A stretch of 45,556 nt of DNA. It comes from Mollicutes bacterium. Its GTDB lineage: Bacteria > Bacillota_I > Bacilli_A > Izemoplasmatales > Izemoplasmataceae. This document shows, piece by piece, positions 10,299 through 18,960 of this stretch. How positions within the stretch are numbered: the stretch's first letter is position 1; each line of letters begins with the position of its first letter. The notes beneath the pieces were generated by a model. That model did not search any database. It was given only the letters and a program-made list of their open reading frames with translations, and had not been told where the DNA came from. The stretch is taken from assembly GCA_003557505.1 (NCBI GenBank), contig PWOH01000069.1, forward strand, positions 1 to 45,556, written 5' to 3'. Made by a program: the position numbers and the translations under genes.

Positions 10299-12113
10299 AT
10301 GAAAAAAATCAAACAAAAGCTCTCCACGATTCGTTCAGCATTAAGCGTTAAAACACATAAAATGCCAAGAGTCTTCATTATTTTGATGATGTTGGGTGTC
10401 AATGTGTTAATTTTATTGATTGCGGCTTTTATAGCTTTAATCATCGATGATGGTTTTAATTCCTATATTGAGGCCTTGGCACTTGGAAGTATTACTTGGT
10501 TGTTAGCACCAAACGCGATTTTAGCAATTGAAAATACGCAGACCTTGTTTTTGGCAGTCTTTGTATTGTTGATTGGGATTATCCTTTTCTCAGGAACAAT
10601 TATTGCTTTAATAACGAATGGATTAAAAGATTATTTTGAGCGTAAACAAAATTCTTCAGGTAAAGTCTATCTTCAAAATCATATCGTCGTGCTCAATTAT
10701 AATAATAAAGTCCCTGAACTTGTGGCGGATTTACTTTATGTAAAGAGCAGGAAGATTACCGTACTTGTGTTAGCGGATGTCAATAAACATATGGTAGAAG
10801 AAAAAATCAAGAGTGCTTTACTGAGTAAAAATGTCAAGAAAGATAAACTCAAACAATTCAATGTGTTAATTAAAAAAGGTGATCCACTCAATTATAGTGA
10901 ACTAAATGATGCATCGTTGCCCGCCGCTGAAACGATTATCATCATGAATGACCAACGTTTTGAAACAAACGAAGGAGTCATGACCGCTGGAGATTTAAAT
11001 GTTATCAAAATCATATTGACGCTCGCAAAACTTTCTTTTAAAGCATCGCCAACGATTGTCAGTGAAGTCAAAGCGTTTGATTCCAAAGAGAAAATACTCA
11101 CCTTGCGGAATAAAGTGCATGCACTCAAAAACCACAAACTCATTCCAGTCTGTTTTGATCGACGACTGGGACAAATCATGGCACAAACCATAATGCAAAA
11201 ACATACGGAAGATGTCTATTTAAGTATGTTTTCATTTGAAGGAGCAGAGGTCTATCCGGTAGAGAATAGTGACTTTGAAACGTGTTTGCATACGTTTACC
11301 CATGCCATCCCCTTAGAACAAACCAAAGACCATATGTTTGCTTTAAGTGATACCTATCATCACGCGCAATTGCGTACCACAAAAAGATTTATAGAGCCGA
11401 TTGAATTATCGTTAAAACCGCTTAATGAAAAACACCGCCAATCGATTCTTATTGTAGGGTCCAATAACAAATTGAGTTATATCAAAGAAACCTTTTTCGC
11501 CTATGAAAATTTGCATGGCAGTGACTTTAGTATCCAACATATCACCCATGATGCCATTCGAGAGACCGTCCCTACACTCAATAAAAATGAAGAATTAACG
11601 ATTCTCTTACTGAGTGATGAAACCGCTGATGACGACATGGTGGATGCCAAAGTAATTGATACCTTACTCTATTTGAAAAAAACGCTTGATCGAGACAATA
11701 TTCATTTGATTGTTGAATTATTGGATCCTAAAAATGACAGTCTAATCAAAGATTTAAATATTGATAATACCATAATCTCTAATAAGATTATTTCACTGTT
11801 ACTGGGAAAATTAGCTCTATTTCCAAGAACCGAAGCGTTTTATGATGATTTACTAACGCTTTGTCCCCACCGCAATGATACCGATGATAAAGCATTACTT
11901 ATTCAGGATGCTGGTTTGCTTTTAGATGAAAAACTGCCAATGGACTTTCGCAATGCGAAAACATTTATTAACGCCTTTTATCAGGCATCTAACCAAAAAT
12001 TAATGCCTATTGGCATCATTCGTAGTGATGAAGTTAACTTATTCCATGGTGGGTTACATGAGGAGACCTTGCAAATTGCACCCACTGATTTATTGATTAT
12101 TTATAAAGTCTAA
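10299..12113 (+). CDS. CASTOR/POLLUX-like ion channel protein (TM region plus RCK/Rossmann-like domain)
   Basis: N-terminal TM pair, ITWLLAPNA segment, NHIVVLNYNNKVPELVADLLY start of Rossmann-like domain, long cytoplasmic region. Confidence 0.6.
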   Translation: MKKIKQKLSTIRSALSVKTHKMPRVFIILMMLGVNVLILLIAAFIALIIDDGFNSYIEALALGSITWLLAPNAILAIENTQTLFLAVFVLLIGIILFSGTIIALITNGLKDYFERKQNSSGKVYLQNHIVVLNYNNKVPELVADLLYVKSRKITVLVLADVNKHMVEEKIKSALLSKNVKKDKLKQFNVLIKKGDPLNYSELNDASLPAAETIIIMNDQRFETNEGVMTAGDLNVIKIILTLAKLSFKASPTIVSEVKAFDSKEKILTLRNKVHALKNHKLIPVCFDRRLGQIMAQTIMQKHTEDVYLSMFSFEGAEVYPVENSDFETCLHTFTHAIPLEQTKDHMFALSDTYHHAQLRTTKRFIEPIELSLKPLNEKHRQSILIVGSNNKLSYIKETFFAYENLHGSDFSIQHITHDAIRETVPTLNKNEELTILLLSDETADDDMVDAKVIDTLLYLKKTLDRDNIHLIVELLDPKNDSLIKDLNIDNTIISNKIISLLLGKLALFPRTEAFYDDLLTLCPHRNDTDDKALLIQDAGLLLDEKLPMDFRNAKTFINAFYQASNQKLMPIGIIRSDEVNLFHGGLHEETLQIAPTDLLIIYKV

Positions 12114-12189
12114 AACTCTGAAAAATAACCTTTTAAATTCAAGTGGAATTTGTTACAATTGTTAAGAAAGAAAAAAGGAAGGTGAAGCT

Positions 12190-12732
12190 ATGTTAGTCAT
12201 GGTCGGTGCATCTGCTAGTGGTAAAACAGAAATCGCTAAGATTCTCATCAATGATTATCGCTATCAGAAAATGATCACATACACTACCCGTCCTGCCCGT
12301 GAGGGTGAGATTAACGGGGTTGACTACCATTTCCTCACAGAAGAAGCCTTCCAAATGCAACGAAACAACCGTGAGTTTTTAGAGACCGTGGAATATAATG
12401 GTTATCATTACGGGACTGCTTTTAGTGACACGTTCGGCCAAAAAGTTTTGATTGTTGATCCAAAAGGTGCCAATGTTTTACATGAAAAATTAAACGGACT
12501 TGCCGTGTTTTTCTATTTAGAAACTCCTGAGGCCATCCGTGCGGATCGCATGAAAACCCGCGGTGACGCTGAAGCCACAATTACCGAACGCATCAATAAA
12601 GATCGTCTTCGTTTTAAGCGTGAATCTCTAAACCATATCGATTATATTGTCGATACTGCTGAAGCGACCCTTCAAACGCTTGCTAAAACAATTCATGATT
12701 TATATATGTCCCATAAAAAAAAGACTATTTGA
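12190..12732 (+). CDS. gmk: Guanylate kinase-like protein
   Basis: Walker A GASASGKTEI; YTTRPAREGEINGVDYHFL is the hallmark guanylate kinase region. Confidence 0.8.
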   Translation: MLVMVGASASGKTEIAKILINDYRYQKMITYTTRPAREGEINGVDYHFLTEEAFQMQRNNREFLETVEYNGYHYGTAFSDTFGQKVLIVDPKGANVLHEKLNGLAVFFYLETPEAIRADRMKTRGDAEATITERINKDRLRFKRESLNHIDYIVDTAEATLQTLAKTIHDLYMSHKKKTI

Positions 12733-12750
12733 GCCAAAGTAGTCTTTTTT
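12717..12750. terminator. Bidirectional terminator
   Basis: AAAAAAGACTA ... TAGTCTTTTTT; overlaps the 3' ends of two convergent genes. Confidence 0.75.
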
Positions 12751-12968
12751 CATGCTAAGATTTTGATGTCTTTGAATACTAATATACTGATAATATCGAT
12801 GACAAACACCAATGGATTCAATAAAATCCAGGCCACACCAAGAATGACATAGCCATTCATGATGCGATAACTCCCCCAAACCAACCCATCAATGAGCGGT
12901 AAAGCAAACACTATTTTTACCCACCAAGGCCAACGTTCCATGTGTTTACATATCAGCATGGCAATCAC
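12750..12968 (-). CDS. Small membrane protein of unknown function
   Basis: 72-aa ORF with two or more hydrophobic segments, convergent with gmk across a shared terminator; gagtgattgccATG context. Confidence 0.55.
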   Translation of the reverse strand: MIAMLICKHMERWPWWVKIVFALPLIDGLVWGSYRIMNGYVILGVAWILLNPLVFVIDIISILVFKDIKILA

Positions 12969-13054
12969 TCCTTTGGTTGATTATAGCACTAAAAACTTGT
13001 TTAAGTCTTTATAAAAACTTATAATAAAATTGAAAATAATAGAAGAGGTGTATT

Positions 13055-13678
13055 ATGCAAACATTTGTAATTAACCATCCCTTGATTCAAACCAAATTGA
13101 CCAAGGCCAGAAGTAAAGACACGGATACGAAGATGTTCCGTGAAACCATCAATGAAATTGCCGGATTGATGTGTTATGAAGCCACAAAAGACCTTAAAAC
13201 CAGTCCCATTGACATTGAAACACCGATGAGTAAAACCACCGGATACGTCTTGAGCAGTGGCATTGTAATCGCCCCAATCATGCGGGCAGGGCTTGGGATG
13301 GTTGATGCCATCCATATGTTGATGCCTAACGCAAAGGTTGGACACATCGGGCTTTATCGTGATGAAACTAGTTTTCAACCTGAAACCTATTACTCCAAAC
13401 TCCCTAAAGACCTCTCAGAATCCACTGTATTATTATTAGACCCAATGCTTGCAACAGGTGGTTCAGTGATACAGTCATATAAAATATTGAAAGAAGGCGG
13501 TGCCAAAGATATTCGCTACCTAGGCATTGTCGCAAGCCCAGAGGGCATTGAAACCATTGAGAAAAACTGTCCAGACATGAAAATTTTTGTTGCAGCAGTA
13601 GATGAAGGACTCACTGACAATAAATTTATCACACCAGGACTTGGTGATGCGGGCGATCGTTTATTCGGAACAAAATAA
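13055..13678 (+). CDS. upp: Uracil phosphoribosyltransferase
   Basis: VLLLDPMLATGGSVIQSYKILKEGGAKDI PRPP motif; APIMRAGLGMVDAI; C-terminal GLGDAGDRLFGT. Confidence 0.97.
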   Translation: MQTFVINHPLIQTKLTKARSKDTDTKMFRETINEIAGLMCYEATKDLKTSPIDIETPMSKTTGYVLSSGIVIAPIMRAGLGMVDAIHMLMPNAKVGHIGLYRDETSFQPETYYSKLPKDLSESTVLLLDPMLATGGSVIQSYKILKEGGAKDIRYLGIVASPEGIETIEKNCPDMKIFVAAVDEGLTDNKFITPGLGDAGDRLFGTK

Positions 13679-13694
13679 CACGTATTAAAGGAGA

Positions 13695-15182
13695 ATGCTC
13701 ATGAATATTTTTCATCCTAACGAAATGACTTTATGCGATCAAGCGACATTGAAAAGAGAAGGCATCAGTGATTTTCAACTTATGTGGCGCGCTGGTGAAG
13801 CCGCTTATGAGAAACTTATCCGTCAGCAATTGGTGAACAAACTCGATAGTATTGGTGTCATTGCTGGACTCGGAAACAATGGCGGAGATGGGGTTGTGAT
13901 TGCGAGTGCTCTTCAGAAAAACGGTTATGATGTTACGTTGTATCTCGTGGGTCCCTCTCATAAACGCTCCAGCGCTTTGAAAGAAGCTATTGATGTATTT
14001 AAAGCTTATGAAAAGCCAATCGAGGTTAATGATGAACCAACGATGAAAACGATGAAATCAGCCTTTCAAAACCACAGCATCTTTATTGATGCTTTGTTTG
14101 GTATTGGCCTTTCAAAACCACTTAAAGGTATCTTTGAACTGTGTGTAAGCATGCTTAACACTAGCAACAAACCTATTGTAGCAGTCGACATTCCTTCTGG
14201 ATTAAATGCTGATAATGGGTTGGCATTTGGCCCAACAATTAAAGCGCGGGACACACTGATTATCCAAAACTACAAAACCGGAAACTTACTTAATGATGCT
14301 GCGGATCACCACGGTCAGTGTCATCTCGTCGATGCTGGCATTTTACCGATTGAAACAACTCCTAAAAAACAGTTGCTGGATAATACGTTTACCATTCCAC
14401 CACGTCGTAACAATACTCATAAGTATGATTACGGCTCACTACTTATTTTTGGAGGTGCCCATAGCATGGAAGGAGCACCTATCCTCTCAGCTACCGCAGC
14501 GATGCGCAGCGGAGCGGGACTTGTAAGTATTGCGTTTGACAAAACAGCAGATCTTCATAAATCTATCCCACTTGAAATCATGAGTACACGATTTTCAGAT
14601 ACTTCACAACTAGATGACCTACTTGCACGTAAAACTGCTATTATCTTTGGGGTTGGCTTAGGAAAAGAGTCCCCAGAATATATCGATGTGCTCCGCCAAT
14701 TAATTGCCTCAAAAATCCCCTTGTTAATTGATGCGGATGGGCTTTCTTACTTAAAGCCATTGCTTGCAGAATCCCTTGATTTCTCAAACATAGTCATCAC
14801 GCCCCATATCGGAGAGATGGCACGTCTCTTAGATACAAAAAGTCATCTCATTAAAAATTCACCATTACAACATATAAAACAATTAAGCGAAAAAGGATTA
14901 ACTGTTTTATTAAAAGGTCCAACCACGCTCATTGGTGATACGCAAACCATTTATTTCTCAAACACACCGAATCCCGGCCTTGCCAAAGCAGGTTCTGGTG
15001 ATGTCTTAAGTGGTTTAATTGCAGCTTTTATGAAATCACATTCACCACTTGAAGCGGCTAAAAGAGGCGTTATACTCCAAGCAAAGAGTGCGACTATTTG
15101 TAAAGCACAATATGGCGAAAGTGCCTTTTTACCTTCAGACATTATAAAACACTTGCCAGATGTTATAAAAATGTTACAATAG
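13695..15182 (+). CDS. nnr: Bifunctional NAD(P)HX epimerase / ADP(ATP)-dependent NAD(P)HX dehydratase
   Basis: N-terminal GLGNNGGDGVVIA and VAVDIPSGLNAD; C-terminal GAHSMEGAPILSATAAMRSGAGLV and AGSGDVLSGLIAAFM. Confidence 0.95.
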   Translation: MLMNIFHPNEMTLCDQATLKREGISDFQLMWRAGEAAYEKLIRQQLVNKLDSIGVIAGLGNNGGDGVVIASALQKNGYDVTLYLVGPSHKRSSALKEAIDVFKAYEKPIEVNDEPTMKTMKSAFQNHSIFIDALFGIGLSKPLKGIFELCVSMLNTSNKPIVAVDIPSGLNADNGLAFGPTIKARDTLIIQNYKTGNLLNDAADHHGQCHLVDAGILPIETTPKKQLLDNTFTIPPRRNNTHKYDYGSLLIFGGAHSMEGAPILSATAAMRSGAGLVSIAFDKTADLHKSIPLEIMSTRFSDTSQLDDLLARKTAIIFGVGLGKESPEYIDVLRQLIASKIPLLIDADGLSYLKPLLAESLDFSNIVITPHIGEMARLLDTKSHLIKNSPLQHIKQLSEKGLTVLLKGPTTLIGDTQTIYFSNTPNPGLAKAGSGDVLSGLIAAFMKSHSPLEAAKRGVILQAKSATICKAQYGESAFLPSDIIKHLPDVIKMLQ

Positions 15183-15198
15183 AGAAGGTCACTTTCGC

Positions 15199-15289
15199 GG
15201 AGGGGTACCCAAGTGGCTGAAGGGGCTGGCTTGGAAAGCTAGTAGATCGTTCGCGCGATGCGGGGGTTCGAATCCCCTCCCCTCCGCCA
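15199..15289 (+). tRNA. tRNA-Ser (anticodon GGA), encoded CCA
   Basis: Acceptor GGAGGGG/CCCCTCC, long variable arm, GGGGGTTCGAATCCCC T-arm, anticodon loop TTGGAAA; G discriminator and CCA. Confidence 0.95.
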
Positions 15290-15303
15290 TAATTTTAATG
15301 ATG

Positions 15304-15331
15304 AACAAGGTAAATGTGCCTTGTTTTTTTT
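15304..15331 (+). terminator. Terminator after tRNA-Ser
   Basis: AACAAGG TAAATGTG CCTTGTTTTTTTT. Confidence 0.8.
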
Positions 15332-15403
15332 ATGTTATTCAAAAAAGAAAGCATATCAAAATCACAGCCTTGTGATAAACTATAAGTAAGATGAGGTGGG
15401 ATT

Positions 15404-16888
15404 ATGCTGAAGCGACTATTTAAACGTTTAATAAACCGACTAACGTTCATCATGCTATTTTTAATCTTTCAGATTATGCTGTTTTTATGGTTAATTTATT
15501 CGATGACCGCATATTGGCAATGGAATATAATATTTTTACTATTATCTATCGCAATTGTGTTCTTTTTAATTGCGAAAGAAGAAAACCCCTACTATAGAAT
15601 GGGCTGGATTATTCCAATCTTATTATTTCCGGTGTTTGGTGGGGCTTTTTATATACTCTACAGACGGCGTAACGTAAAACCAAAAGATTTAAAAAGACAC
15701 CTTGAAATAGAGAAAAACCGACAATATTATCTCAAAGAATACACCGATGTACTGAATAATCGTGACGCCAAATATCTTATCAATTTTGGCTGGATGAGTT
15801 ATAATCAAACCGCGTGTGAATTTTTATCGAGTGGTGAGGCCATATTTGAGCGCATGCTTGATGATATTAAATCTGCTAAAAAATTTATCTTTTTGGAGTT
15901 TTTTATTATCAGAAAAGGGCAGATGTTGTCACGGTTGTTAGATGTGCTTAATCAAAAAGCACAAGAAGGCGTTGAAATTAAGATAATATATGATGATTTT
16001 GGGAGTTCTTCACTGGGAAAAAAGTTTATTTCAACCCTAAAATCTGATGGTATAGATGCTTATATTTTTAATCCTATTAAACTGCGTTTAAATTTCAGTG
16101 GGAATTATCGTGATCACCGTAAAATAGTCGTTATCGATGGTCAGTACGGATATTGTGTTGGTAACAATATTAGTGATGAATACATCAATATAACAAAACC
16201 ATTAGGCCATTGGTGTGATACCGGCGTCCGATTAGATGGCTTAGCCGTTTGGTCATTAACATTGGCGTTTTTAGATGTGTTGACGTTTATTAGTAATAAA
16301 ACCATAGACTATGATCGCTACAACACTGCTAAAAGCGTTGAAAGTGATGGTATTGTCATTCCTTTTGCAGATACACCACTTGATGATGAGGAGGTCACGA
16401 AAAACACCTATTTATCACTTATTTCAGCGGCGAAGAAAACCATCAAAATTACGACCCCCTATCTAATTATTGATCCTGAGTTCAAAAATGCTTTACGAAC
16501 AGCTGCCAAAAGCGGGATTGATGTTTCAATTATCATCCCTAAAATTCCAGATAAGAAAATTGTATATATGGTCACAGAATCTCACTTGAACTTATTAATG
16601 AAAGACGGTGTAAAAATCTATCGTTACACACCAGGATTCATGCACGCTAAGATGATGATAATTGATGACAATCGTGCAATGATAGGCAGTGCTAATCTAG
16701 ATTATAGAAGTCTATATCTTCATTTTGAAAACAGCGTTTATCTTTATCACAATCGTGCCATCAAAGCGATGCGGGATTTTTATTTTGAAACCTTAGAACA
16801 ATGTGAACTTGTTCATTTGTCTCATAAACCTGCCCTGCATTACCGATTTTTACAAATGTTTTTCCGCATTTTTGCCGGTATTATGTAG
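15404..16888 (+). CDS. cls: Cardiolipin synthase (phospholipase D family)
   Basis: Two HKD motifs, DHRKIVVIDGQYGYCVGNNISDEY and MHAKMMIIDDNRAMIGSANLDYRS; N-terminal TM segments. Confidence 0.93.
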   Translation: MLKRLFKRLINRLTFIMLFLIFQIMLFLWLIYSMTAYWQWNIIFLLLSIAIVFFLIAKEENPYYRMGWIIPILLFPVFGGAFYILYRRRNVKPKDLKRHLEIEKNRQYYLKEYTDVLNNRDAKYLINFGWMSYNQTACEFLSSGEAIFERMLDDIKSAKKFIFLEFFIIRKGQMLSRLLDVLNQKAQEGVEIKIIYDDFGSSSLGKKFISTLKSDGIDAYIFNPIKLRLNFSGNYRDHRKIVVIDGQYGYCVGNNISDEYINITKPLGHWCDTGVRLDGLAVWSLTLAFLDVLTFISNKTIDYDRYNTAKSVESDGIVIPFADTPLDDEEVTKNTYLSLISAAKKTIKITTPYLIIDPEFKNALRTAAKSGIDVSIIIPKIPDKKIVYMVTESHLNLLMKDGVKIYRYTPGFMHAKMMIIDDNRAMIGSANLDYRSLYLHFENSVYLYHNRAIKAMRDFYFETLEQCELVHLSHKPALHYRFLQMFFRIFAGIM

Positions 16889-16982
16889 TAAATTGACCGA
16901 TTAAAAGTTATAAAAGTGAAGCCTTTGTGAAATAAAATTAGTTAACAATACTCTATTTATAATCTTTATTTATAATTCTATT

Positions 16983-17026
16983 TACCGTAATCAAGGCTTT
17001 TTATGATAATTAAGTGATTTACGGTA
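16983..17026. repeat. Imperfect inverted repeat upstream of the purine/Mo-hydroxylase operon
   Basis: TACCGTAATCA (16983-16993) versus TGATTTACGGTA (17015-17026), complementary with a single-base bulge. Confidence 0.6.
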
Positions 17027-17037
17027 CTGTCACACTA

Positions 17038-17066
17038 TTTTCAAATAAAGTACTCTGTGGTACAAT
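17038..17066 (+). promoter_or_regulatory. Candidate sigma-A promoter of the operon
   Basis: TTTTCA - 17 nt - TACAAT, located 66 nt upstream of the first operon start codon. Confidence 0.5.
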
Positions 17067-17081
17067 TAACAGTTAATAAGA

Positions 17082-17095
17082 AGCAAGCGTTTTCA
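17082..17095. promoter_or_regulatory. Candidate cre (CcpA-like catabolite control) site
   Basis: AGCAAGCGTTTTCA matches 12 of 14 positions of TGWAANCGNTNWCA, just downstream of the candidate -10. Confidence 0.35.
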
Positions 17096-17131
17096 TTACA
17101 ACATATTTATAAAAAATGTTGAGGTGGTTGT

Positions 17132-17689
17132 ATGGCAGAAGGCATTATTCTTGCGGGGGGAAAAGCTTCGCGAATTGGTGAAAATAAGCTATTATTACCA
17201 TACAAGGGAAAACCAATTATAATGCATGTTATTGATGCGATGCGACAACATACCACAAAGATATTCATAATTAGCGGCAAATACCATCAATCCTTACAAC
17301 AAGCTTTATCCAGTGAACAAGATGTTAGAGTAATCTATAATGAAGACTATGAAAAAGGCATGTTCACCTCAGTGCTAAAGGGCATCGCGAATGCCAGTGA
17401 AGACTGTTATATCATGCCAGGTGACATGCCAAAGATTCAAGTAAAAACCTTTGAAATCCTTAGAACTCTCCAAAGTGATTCTCAAATATATGTTCCCAGT
17501 TATAATTATAAAAGAGGACACCCGATATTCATTAAACAATCTTTGTTTCCTGCATTATTAAAGGAAGACCAATCATCCAATCTAAAACGCTTCAGAAACA
17601 ATCAGGGGTTTATCACTGTTCCTGTAGATGATGAAGGCGTGTTGATTGATATAGATACCCACAAGGATTACTCCATGCTCAGCAAATAA
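17132..17689 (+). CDS. mocA: Molybdenum cofactor nucleotidyltransferase (MocA/YgfJ-like)
   Basis: AEGIILAGGKASRIGENKLLLPYKGKPII nucleotidyltransferase signature; YIMPGDMPKI; first gene of the Mo-hydroxylase array. Confidence 0.85.
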   Translation: MAEGIILAGGKASRIGENKLLLPYKGKPIIMHVIDAMRQHTTKIFIISGKYHQSLQQALSSEQDVRVIYNEDYEKGMFTSVLKGIANASEDCYIMPGDMPKIQVKTFEILRTLQSDSQIYVPSYNYKRGHPIFIKQSLFPALLKEDQSSNLKRFRNNQGFITVPVDDEGVLIDIDTHKDYSMLSK

Positions 17690-17704
17690 AAGAGAGGAGC
17701 ACGT

Positions 17705-18508
17705 ATGAATATCAAACATTTTCATAAGGCTGCGTCCCTTGATGATGCTTATGAGCGAGTAAATAAATCTCGTCATCATGCCATCATTGCCGGCGGCGCA
17801 TGGATGAAGTTTTCAAGTCGTGAACTTGAAGAAGTCATCGATCTAAGCGACCTTGGGTTAGATGCCATTGAAGAAACAAAGAATGAAGTTATCATCGGTA
17901 GTATGACCACTTTACATGCTATTGAGACTTCAGAGATTCTCCAAGCTTTATTCAATGGGATTTTACCAGAAGCGGCCGCACAAATCGTTGGCGTTGGCCT
18001 TCGAAACGTCCTTACAATTGGAGGCAGTATCATCGGCAAATACGGATTTTCCGATTTGCTTGGTCCTTTATTATGCATGGATGCCCAGCTTAATTTTCAC
18101 CAAGCAGGGAAAATGTCTCTAGAAGCTTTTTTAGATGCAAAATCATCAATTAACGATGTGTTAGTTTCGGTGCATATTCCCAAACAAAACGGCAAAGGCT
18201 ACTTTAAAAAGGTCCGTAAAACCGCTTTGGATTTTGCGGTATTAAATATTGCCATTACCAAAACTACTGACCAATTTAAAATAGCCCTAGGTTCAAGACC
18301 CGCTCGAGCCATATTAGCCATGGACGCCATGGCTGTTTTGAACGGGTATGAATCTTTAGATAACAAACAAATAGAAAATGCTGCTAAAATTGCTGCTGAT
18401 GCAACAACTTTTGGTGACAATCACCGCGCCTCTAAGGCGTATCGCAAGGAACTTGCGTACGTCTATGTTAGGCGCGGTCTTTTTATGCTTAATAAGGAGG
18501 CGTCATAA
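17705..18508 (+). CDS. Xanthine dehydrogenase family FAD-binding subunit (set 1)
   Basis: AGGAWMKFS FAD-binding region, VGLRNVLTIGGSIIGKYGFSD; 267 aa; next to FeS and Mo subunits. Confidence 0.85.
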   Translation: MNIKHFHKAASLDDAYERVNKSRHHAIIAGGAWMKFSSRELEEVIDLSDLGLDAIEETKNEVIIGSMTTLHAIETSEILQALFNGILPEAAAQIVGVGLRNVLTIGGSIIGKYGFSDLLGPLLCMDAQLNFHQAGKMSLEAFLDAKSSINDVLVSVHIPKQNGKGYFKKVRKTALDFAVLNIAITKTTDQFKIALGSRPARAILAMDAMAVLNGYESLDNKQIENAAKIAADATTFGDNHRASKAYRKELAYVYVRRGLFMLNKEAS

Positions 18509-18960
18509 TGAATGTAACTTTTACGTTAAATGGACGACTTCGTAACGTTAATATTGAGCCTGGAGACTATTTAGTAGATACTTTACGCCAACTCGGCTTG
18601 CGTAGTGTCAGACGAGGGTGTGATTCGAGTAGTTGTGGAGTATGTACGATTCTTGTTGATAATAAGCCAGTTCCTTCATGTACGACACTGACTGCACGCA
18701 TGGACAATAAAACCGTGACGACGGTTGAGGGGATTCCCAAAGAAGCGTCACTGTTAGCAGATGAATTTGGCAAACAAGGCGCTGATCAATGTGGCTTTTG
18801 TAATCCCGGAATCGCCTTATCAGCCTATGCCCTTAAATTGAATCATCCCAACGCAGATGAAACAATGATTCGACATTTTATGGTTGGTCACTTATGTCGG
18901 TGTACTGGCTATGTTTCGCAAACTACAGCGTTAAAAGCGTATTTGGAGGGAAAACGATGA
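18508..18960 (+). CDS. Xanthine dehydrogenase family [2Fe-2S] subunit (set 1)
   Basis: GCDSSSCGVCTILVDNKPVPSC and QCGFCNPG...GHLCRCTGY motifs for two 2Fe-2S clusters; overlaps previous gene by 1 nt (TAATG). Confidence 0.95.
   Translation: MNVTFTLNGRLRNVNIEPGDYLVDTLRQLGLRSVRRGCDSSSCGVCTILVDNKPVPSCTTLTARMDNKTVTTVEGIPKEASLLADEFGKQGADQCGFCNPGIALSAYALKLNHPNADETMIRHFMVGHLCRCTGYVSQTTALKAYLEGKR

Noticed and set aside
13019-13378. Antisense ORF 119 aa over upp
   Set aside because: Fully embedded opposite a highly conserved gene; no domain or ribosome-binding site.
16889-17131. Guanine/xanthine-class riboswitch in the operon leader
   Set aside because: No purine riboswitch core or conserved loop-loop sequence could be recognised; the structure is limited to simple inverted repeats.
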